A stretch of 64,000 bases of DNA from Hyposmocoma kahamanoa (lineage: Eukaryota; Arthropoda; Insecta; Lepidoptera; Cosmopterigidae): assembly GCF_003589595.1 (NCBI RefSeq), contig NW_020654080.1, positions 680,432 through 744,431 on the forward strand. Direction: 5' to 3'. Of this stretch, positions 58,555 through 64,000 are shown one piece after another. The notes beneath the pieces were generated by a model that saw only the letters and a program-made list of their open reading frames with translations, did not search any database and had not been told where the DNA came from. A program made the translations under genes and the position numbers. Numbering within the stretch: position 1 is the first letter of the stretch; each line of letters opens with the position of its first letter.

Positions 58555-58655
58555 TTTCAAATTTATACCAAAAATAACCTTAAATATTGACCATGGGTCC
58601 TATAAAGAACCCGAAACGTTAATTTGTTTGAATAAACAAATATACGCGGTTTATG
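58555..58655. repeat. Dispersed block beyond family A head
   Basis: 'CCTATAAAGAACCCGAAACG' and 'TTTGTTTGAATAAAC' match 14135-14180. Possibly part of a longer version of family A. Confidence 0.35.
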
Positions 58656-59099
58656 TCCGTCATTTTAAAATTTTAATTTATGTTAATTGTTTGTGTATGA
58701 AATGTTATTAAGAAAGTAATAACGCCCATTTTTCCACGTCTTTTCAATCAACAATGTTTCTGAAAAGATCAATTGAAACGAGAGGCAATTGTGTCCAAGG
58801 AAATGATTGTCTCTCTTCTGTACGCGAAGTATCAACGAATGTCGTTTTCTTGCAGATTATTATTTCATAAAAACCGTCCATCCGTACACTTGCAAATACC
58901 GCTGACGTGCTGCGATAATGACAAATACATTTTCTTTTTAAAAGCCTACTTCAAGCTTTCAGAAAAAAATAATTAAGGTACTGGTAGTCTAGTGGGAGAT
59001 AGTTTACTTCTTAACTAAGAGGCGTCATGTAACTATGATTTTAAGGTCTATGTTACGTACATTTGTGAAACTTTAAAAGCAATAACTTTCTCTAATATT
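58656..59099. other. Unassigned DNA
   Basis: No gene or repeat is supported. Confidence 0.3.
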
Positions 59100-59245
59100 G
59101 AAGTAAAACATCGTGGTGAAACGTGCATGTGGAAGAATGTTCACAACACTTGGAAAACGTGTGAAGGCCTCAACCCGCATCGGACTAGCATGGTGGACTT
59201 TAAATAAGACCTATGACCAGCAGTGGAACAAACAACGTGGGAATG
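59100..59245 (+). repeat. RTE-type LINE 3' UTR remnant
   Basis: 'AACATCGTGGTGAAACGTGC', 'GAATGTTCACAACACTTGG', 'GGACTAGCATGGTGGACTTT' and 'GACCAGCAGTGG', in the order of the lepidopteran RTE-type 3' UTR as I recall it. Confidence 0.6.
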
Positions 59246-59334
59246 TTTGCCCACAATCGCGCTTGATAAGCGAAGATGTGGACGATCATAGCGCTACCGC
59301 GTCTAGAAAATGTGCGCCGTGTTTTTTTTTTTGA

Positions 59335-59490
59335 GCCGCATTAGGAAAACCCTGTATCGCGGGTGCCATGGACGCACACATTTAATAACTGTACTCTATA
59401 CAAATATTTCTCCCGGCCCGGGAATCGAACCCAGGAACTCTGCGCGGCAGTTTAGCATGGTAACCGTTCGGCCACAGAGTCAGTTATATA
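59335..59490 (-). repeat. Family E SINE (tRNA-Leu/Ser-like head), copy 2
   Basis: Minus strand: A-box region 'GTGGCCGAACGGTTACCATG', B box 'GGGTTCGATTCCCGG', then 'GTCCATGGCACCCGCG' and 'ACAGGGTTTTCC'. Both pol III boxes are intact. The plus copy at 27995 has lost the B box. Confidence 0.7.
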
Positions 59491-59539
59491 GAAGTAAACT
59501 AACATAAATTATTGCAAAGGATAACTGTTACTGCAGAAG

Positions 59540-59635
59540 GTCTTCATCATCATTCACAACTTGACATCACCCACTATCGGGTATAGGTCTCCCGTAATGT
59601 ATGCCATGCACCACGATCTAGTCTCACTCAAGTAT
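59540..59635 (-). repeat. Antisense RTE-type 3' end
   Basis: The plus strand reads 'TCTTCATCATCATTCACAAC', then 'CCCACTATCGGGTATAGG' and 'CTCCCGTAATGTATGCCATG'. On the minus strand this is a UTR with a GATGATGAAG-type tail. Confidence 0.5.
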
Positions 59636-60169
59636 GATTTTATTTTAAAGAATTACAAATATGTATATGCATTCTTACAATATAGTTGCATGATCCAGTA
59701 GGAAATAAACGCGTTAATATAATCGAGAAATCAAGTCACTATCTCCACAAGGAACGTAGCGCATAATTTCTGCGCCGGAGTCGCGTCGCGCAAATTTATA
59801 CAACAGTCATTAAATATAGGCGCGTGGCGTGCGCGTGGGCAGCATGAAGGCTTTTATGTGACTGTTATAGGACAGGTACAATGGCTCAAGAACACGCTTT
59901 GTACTGCTGTGTTTGGCTTTATATTTCACCAGGAAATTTTTTTAAGTAATTTCAATATAAGAAAATACTTTGTGCTACTCGCTCAAATGTAGTTTGTTTC
60001 TGGTGTTCGTGATGAGAATGGTGGTGATGGCTGACCTAATGTTAAGCTATTATAATTATGACCGACGATGGTACACATTGCTCTTGCGCTTCACACCAGT
60101 CTTGAATAACCCTAAAGGAATCACCACACTTATAAGCGCGGAAACGACTTCAGCTGGCCAGAAAAACTT
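59636..60169. other. Unassigned DNA
   Basis: No gene or repeat is supported. Confidence 0.3.
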
Positions 60170-60600
60170 TTAGGGTCAGCGCAAACCGGCAGCGGACGGC
60201 GAGTATCGAAGAGAAATTTTATGCCCGCCAGCACACACTGACTAAGTTAAGTTGGAATGCCGCGTCTTTCGCCGACATGCCACCAGAGCATGCCGGTGGA
60301 TTTCGGTGCATACCGGTGGATTCCGTCGCATACTGGCACCTCCTGCCGCGATATCCTCCAGCATGCTCTTTAATACCGCACAGAGAAATGCGCTACCATG
60401 AGGTATCGATCTCGGAGCAATTGCAATGGCATAAAATATGGATAAATTTAATGTTCTTGCACGAGCGAAAAAGACATTACGCGTTTCGCTTCCGCGCGGA
60501 TCGCCTACGCGTGCAACGACTTCAACCCTCTTATTACATAGTATAAGGCTTTTTAATCCGTAAGTGCAGTCACTCACTGTATAGTACATTTGGAGAAATA
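60170..60600. repeat. GC-richer unclassified repeat with a 20-bp tandem
   Basis: 60288-60336 is a 20-bp tandem: GCATGCCGGTGGATTTCGGT, then GCATACCGGTGGATTCCGTC, then a partial unit. Overlapping long frames on both strands (115 codons minus, 89 plus) come from the raised GC content. No domain is recognised, and the block looks inserted relative to its AT-rich surroundings. Confidence 0.4.
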
Positions 60601-60654
60601 TAGAAGCTGGTAGCGTATTTTATTCCTATGTCGTACGAATTAGGAAGTAGGAAG

Positions 60655-61030
60655 CAAAGTCAAATAATCATTTTCCGTAGGTAATATTTTTACACTTGAA
60701 AACGTCATTTTTTAAGCTACTGCTCCTTCACTTCGCTGGCCTCCCTGAGAAGAACGAGCAAGAAACTCGAGGGATTGGTCTTTTCAAATAAATTTAAATG
60801 CTGTGGAATACACTTTTAATCATAGGTAATTATGTGGAATCAAGATTCATGTTGTCTTTCCATACATCTTTATCTAAAATATATATTCTTCTAAAATATA
60901 TATATTCTTCAATTTAGTGATATGAATTTTCAATTAAAATACTTTTATTGTAAGCTTGAAACTTACTCCGGAATCTTATTGAAAAAACGTATATAGTTCC
61001 CCATAAAATAATCGTTTACAATATAGTGTA
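60655..61030 (-). mobile_element. Family B copy 3: LINE 3' end
   Basis: Collinear with copies 1 and 2: 'CAAAGTCAAATAATCATTTT', 'CACTTGAAAACGTCATTTTT', 'GAGAAGAACGAGCAAGAAAC' and 'AGTTCCCCATAAAATAATCG'. It has an internal duplication of an 'ATATATATTCTT' string (about 60880-60912). Confidence 0.7.
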
Positions 61031-61221
61031 TGATCTATGTCGTTTACCTTAGTGTGTATAGTGGCGCCACTGCAACAAACTGCCAAATTTGAACGCTCCG
61101 CGTATTTTAATTGTTTTAAATTGTTTAAACATTCGAAAGTTTATTAAACCTTAAATAATATTTAAATCTGTGACAAAATTATTCAGTGTTTGTGAAATAC
61201 GTGAAAAAAAAACAACTAACA

Positions 61222-61545
61222 ATGGCTCCACCATCGAAAGCAGCCCTTGACAGGTTAGTAAAAGTTATTTCAAATTTGGAAGTAAAAGTCAATGATTTGA
61301 ATATCAAATTAGATCTATGCTATGACACTATTAAAACTCAAAACACATACATAGCAAAACAAGATGAAAAATTATCAAAATTATTGACAAAAATGGACAG
61401 TTTGAAAATCTCAACCGACACGACTACCAACAGACGCAAAAACAAGCGTAAAATCAAGTCAATTACCTCACATGACTGTAGCACAATACAGCAGCAACAC
61501 ACTTCCACTGTCACAAACATCATGTCCAGTATTCCACGATACTAG
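61222..61545 (+). CDS. Small coiled-coil protein, possible start of a retroelement ORF1
   Basis: 107 codons from the ATG at 61222 (context AACAATGG). An upstream in-frame ATG at 61186 is less likely, since the sequence before 61222 is an AT-rich leader. Residues 8-62 form heptad-like Leu/Ile spacing (LDRLVKVISNLEVKVNDLNI...), predicting a coiled coil. Residues 68-85 are Lys/Arg-rich, and the tail is Ser/Thr/Gln-rich. This layout resembles the N-terminus of LINE ORF1 proteins, which bind element RNA as trimers. It is not recognised at family level. It could also be a host exon fragment; no splice context supports that. Confidence 0.4.
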   Translation: MAPPSKAALDRLVKVISNLEVKVNDLNIKLDLCYDTIKTQNTYIAKQDEKLSKLLTKMDSLKISTDTTTNRRKNKRKIKSITSHDCSTIQQQHTSTVTNIMSSIPRY

Positions 61546-61569
61546 ACTCCTTAAAAGGCGATTCAAAGG

Positions 61570-61584
61570 GAGAGAGAGAGAGAG
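61570..61584. repeat. (GA)n microsatellite
   Basis: A short AGAGAGAGAGAGAG run. It may mark the end of the element that carries the coiled-coil frame. Confidence 0.6.
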
Positions 61585-61989
61585 CGGAGGGCGCTGGCAG
61601 CGGGTGGTCCACCCGTAGTTTGCGAGATGAACTCACATCGTTAAAATTACATTATTCAAAGCATACTGTCATGTCATTTTATACATGCAGCTCATGGATC
61701 AACTACACTGCTACGAGTTCTATATAACAATATATTCAGGATGCTGTTACAGCTGCCACGCGTCTGCAGTGCATCAGGAATGTCCGCTAACTCTCGTGTC
61801 GCTTCTCTGCGCATAATTAGAGGCAGCGATAGCAGCCTCTTGAGTGTCATTGCATTCAGGGTTCAGGGCTCTTTTCAAAAGCCCTGGACCCGAATGCATA
61901 CATATAACGTAAACAAAAAAAAAAGAATAATTATTTATAAAACTTACTAGCCCTGTTTTACCCTGATAGCTACCTACAATGCCAAACAC

Positions 61990-62245
61990 TGTAGAGAAGC
62001 TCTGTCATTGGGCAGGAATGACATCAGAATGCTCACTAGAGTCTAATCAGGGCGTTGTAGCTTAAACAAGGACATGTTAAATACTGGGTAGAGAGAGAAT
62101 ATAGAGTGTAGATTCTGCCACTAGGCAGATGAAACTCTTGTTCATCTTCTCACCCAATGCTACCCCCTGATAGACGTCGAAGCTCCATACTGGGAAGTTG
62201 AAAAGTCAGTGTGATCATAATAGATCAGTTGATGGTCGCAGCGAT
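61990..62245 (+). pseudogene. C-terminal remnant of an R1/LOA-like LINE ORF2
   Basis: The plus strand encodes 'NDIRMLTRV', stop, 'SGRCSLNKDMLNTG', then in a neighbouring frame 'ENIECRFC...ADETLVHLLTQC'. The C-x2-C...H-x4-C arrangement with 'ETLVHLL' is the C-terminal zinc-knuckle-like region of R1/LOA-type LINE proteins. Stops and a frameshift show it is dead. Confidence 0.6.
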
Positions 62246-63114
62246 AAGGAGACGCATACGCCACGAACGAAGCCACCCTAAGAACATTAATAATAACCCT
62301 GTTTTAATTGTTCTGTTACATTAACTCTCATGGATGAATATCCGAAATAATTTTTTTTTATTTGTTTCCTTCCATTTCGTTCCGCCGCAATATAAATTGA
62401 GCCTAACTCACCACAATCACTTCTTCCTGTGTCAACTACCCATATAAGCAAAACCTATAGATCTTTTACCCACACACATGCGAGTGGGCAGCCCCGCACG
62501 AACACTCGAAACGACAGGTATAGAACATCATTACGCAATCAACATTAAGGATCGCTGCTTTTGTCATTCAATTTTATAGTTAACCTGTAAGGGTTAGTAG
62601 TAATTTGTGGCACAGTTTAAATGTTGAATAAATCTTGGCGTAATAGTATTTTGATTAATGTTTATGACCTACTAAAACTTGATTTGTAATATTTGCGTTT
62701 AATAGAGTTGGGTAAAATGTCACGTTTCTCTCGTTAAATTATAGACCAGTTTAGCGGTTTATGGTGGCAAGCACTGCGTAAACCGATTTTCGTAACGGGG
62801 TGTCATAGTTCTATTGCCCTTAATGTTGCAGTTGGAGATTCTACATGACATGGCTTCGTTCACAGTTCTACTACTTAAGCGTCAACACAACCTCATCTGG
62901 CTTTGGTTGGTTCCGAGTAACTGTGAAAGCGTTGAATCAATCTAAAAATATTCACGTTAGAAAAAAAACACAAAAATACCTCCAAATATTACAAGAAAAC
63001 CGCTGTGTTCAATAGGTACTTTCTACCAATGATTTTTTTTTAATATCAACTAAATAGAACACATATAGTATACGATACACATTTTTGAAATACCTTTGAT
63101 TTCGTTTGTAAAAA
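62246..63114. other. Unassigned DNA
   Basis: No supported gene or repeat. Confidence 0.35.
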
Positions 63115-63225
63115 AATAAATTCTGAAATAAAGCCAGCGTATCCGGTCGGTCGCTCCGAGCAGATCCCTACCGGTCGATCCAAGCAATGTGAACCGTGTT
63201 TATAAGGGAAAAATTTTAGCAAAAG
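63115..63225. repeat. Family H repeat, copy 2
   Basis: 'TTCTGAAATAAAGCCAGCGT', 'CGATCCAAGCAATGTGAACC' and 'AAGGGAAAAATTTTAG'. Partner of 14690-14875. Confidence 0.5.
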
Positions 63226-63884
63226 GAACGTCGTTTATTTAAGAATTTATTAATAATAATCAAATATAAAATAACTATCGGACAAAACAAATGCTAAGCT
63301 TATATTATCGCAGACATTGGTCATAAATTAAATGCATCGGTATCGATTACATCACTCGTCTTACCTGCCCATAACACCTACGTTCCGCCGAGAACCCCTG
63401 GCGAGTTCTTCTCGGCCTATCAAGTTACATCTCAGTATGAACTATAGTTTTCTTACGTATAAGACGAGGAAATATATAAATAAATAGCACCCGTGCTTAA
63501 CAAAGTCACATCTGCAAAACGACACCTTTCCAGGAGAGAAGTTTAGAGTTTTAAAGACTCTACGAACATTATTAGCCCATAACGAAAGTTGTAAAATTTT
63601 ACATATACATTTTTGCTTTAAGTACTTATAAAAGCACTGATGACGTATGGTCACATGTGATTTTTATACCATGCACCAATAACTCGAGAGAACTGGTAAT
63701 CTTCATACTACATATCGTAATTCTGAAAAAGGTCAAACGTTTCGTCTTATATAGATAATATATAGATGGCCTAGAATTAGTTCATATCATATAAATGGTG
63801 GTGGATATTAATTAATTCGTCATTTATTTTTTTCTTGTAATATTATTCAAATATTGACCATGAGCTAATAATGTTACATTCTTA
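63226..63884. other. Unassigned AT-rich DNA
   Basis: No supported gene or repeat. Confidence 0.35.
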
Positions 63885-64000
63885 GTAGCAGTAGAGGTCC
63901 TTGTAAAAGAGTTCATCCAGGGAAGTACTGCCACCTTACCTGGTACCGGTTTCAAAGAGTAAGGGTGCTGATGAAATTGTCAACTTATGTCTCAGGGTAG
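63885..64000 (+). repeat. Family A copy 16, cut by the window end
   Basis: Head 'AGTAGCAGTAGAGGTCC', 'TTCATCCAGGGAAGTACTGC', 'CACCTTACCTGG', 'AAGGGTGCTGATGAAATTG' and 'TTATGTCTCAGGGT' at the edge. A deletion removes the GTAATG...CATTAC part. Confidence 0.75.

Noticed and set aside
59413..59485. Possible tRNA-Leu/Ser gene on the minus strand
   Set aside because: It is the head of family E; its downstream body is shared with 27995-28195, and the arms do not close into a full tRNA.
60242..60589. Overlapping 115-codon (-) and 89-codon (+) frames
   Set aside because: Raised GC content with a tandem repeat removes stops on both strands. No domain is visible in either.
1..64000. Search for a CRISPR array, operons or bacterial-type defence genes
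   Set aside because: No regularly spaced repeats and no prokaryotic gene organisation. The DNA is eukaryotic in every respect.

Overview
This window looks like AT-rich insect nuclear DNA, most probably from a moth or butterfly (Lepidoptera). The evidence is the repeats. There are LINE 3'-end motifs of a kind I know from lepidopteran genomes (the 'CCAGCAGTG' RTE-type tail at about 50010, 52450 and 59220, and the 'CTTGGGTTG...GGAAGAGATC' tail at 7457-7565). There is a Mag-like Gypsy element with very short LTRs, and there are many tRNA-derived SINEs. I found no convincing host protein-coding exon, no rRNA gene and no functional tRNA gene. The window is best read as a transposon-rich intergenic region or large intron. 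Species, chromosome and host gene context cannot be told from the sequence.

Layout. 0.3-3.4 kb: a 5'-truncated Jockey-group LINE with one internal stop, meeting the tail of an antisense LINE remnant. 3.8-18.9 kb: unassigned AT-rich DNA with scattered fragments (families A, B, C, D, H) and a 206-bp near-palindrome nested inside a family-A copy (13651-13856). 19.0-21.5 kb: an antisense RTE-type remnant followed by a second 5'-truncated Jockey-group LINE with one long intact RT frame. 21.5-28 kb: mostly unique sequence with some regulatory-looking stretches. 28-33 kb: tRNA-derived SINEs, a foldback MITE, family A and D copies, and another foldback. 37.77-42.18 kb: the best-preserved element, a 4.4-kb LTR retrotransposon with identical 72-bp LTRs, a 5-bp target duplication and a gag-pol frame broken once near its end. 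45.6-64 kb: the densest repeat field, including three copies of a MITE family (286, 228 and 287 bp), each with a perfect 8-bp target duplication, and an inverted SINE pair at 52.8-53.2 kb.

How it works together. The coding capacity is all mobile-element derived: endonuclease-RT of LINEs, and gag, protease, RT, RNase H and integrase of the LTR element. The non-autonomous repeats (families A, D, E and the MITEs) have no coding capacity and would depend on enzymes made elsewhere. Family letters A-H are my own labels. Family A is given as '+' when it reads toward its A-rich tail. Boundaries of fragments are approximate unless a terminal repeat or target duplication fixes them.
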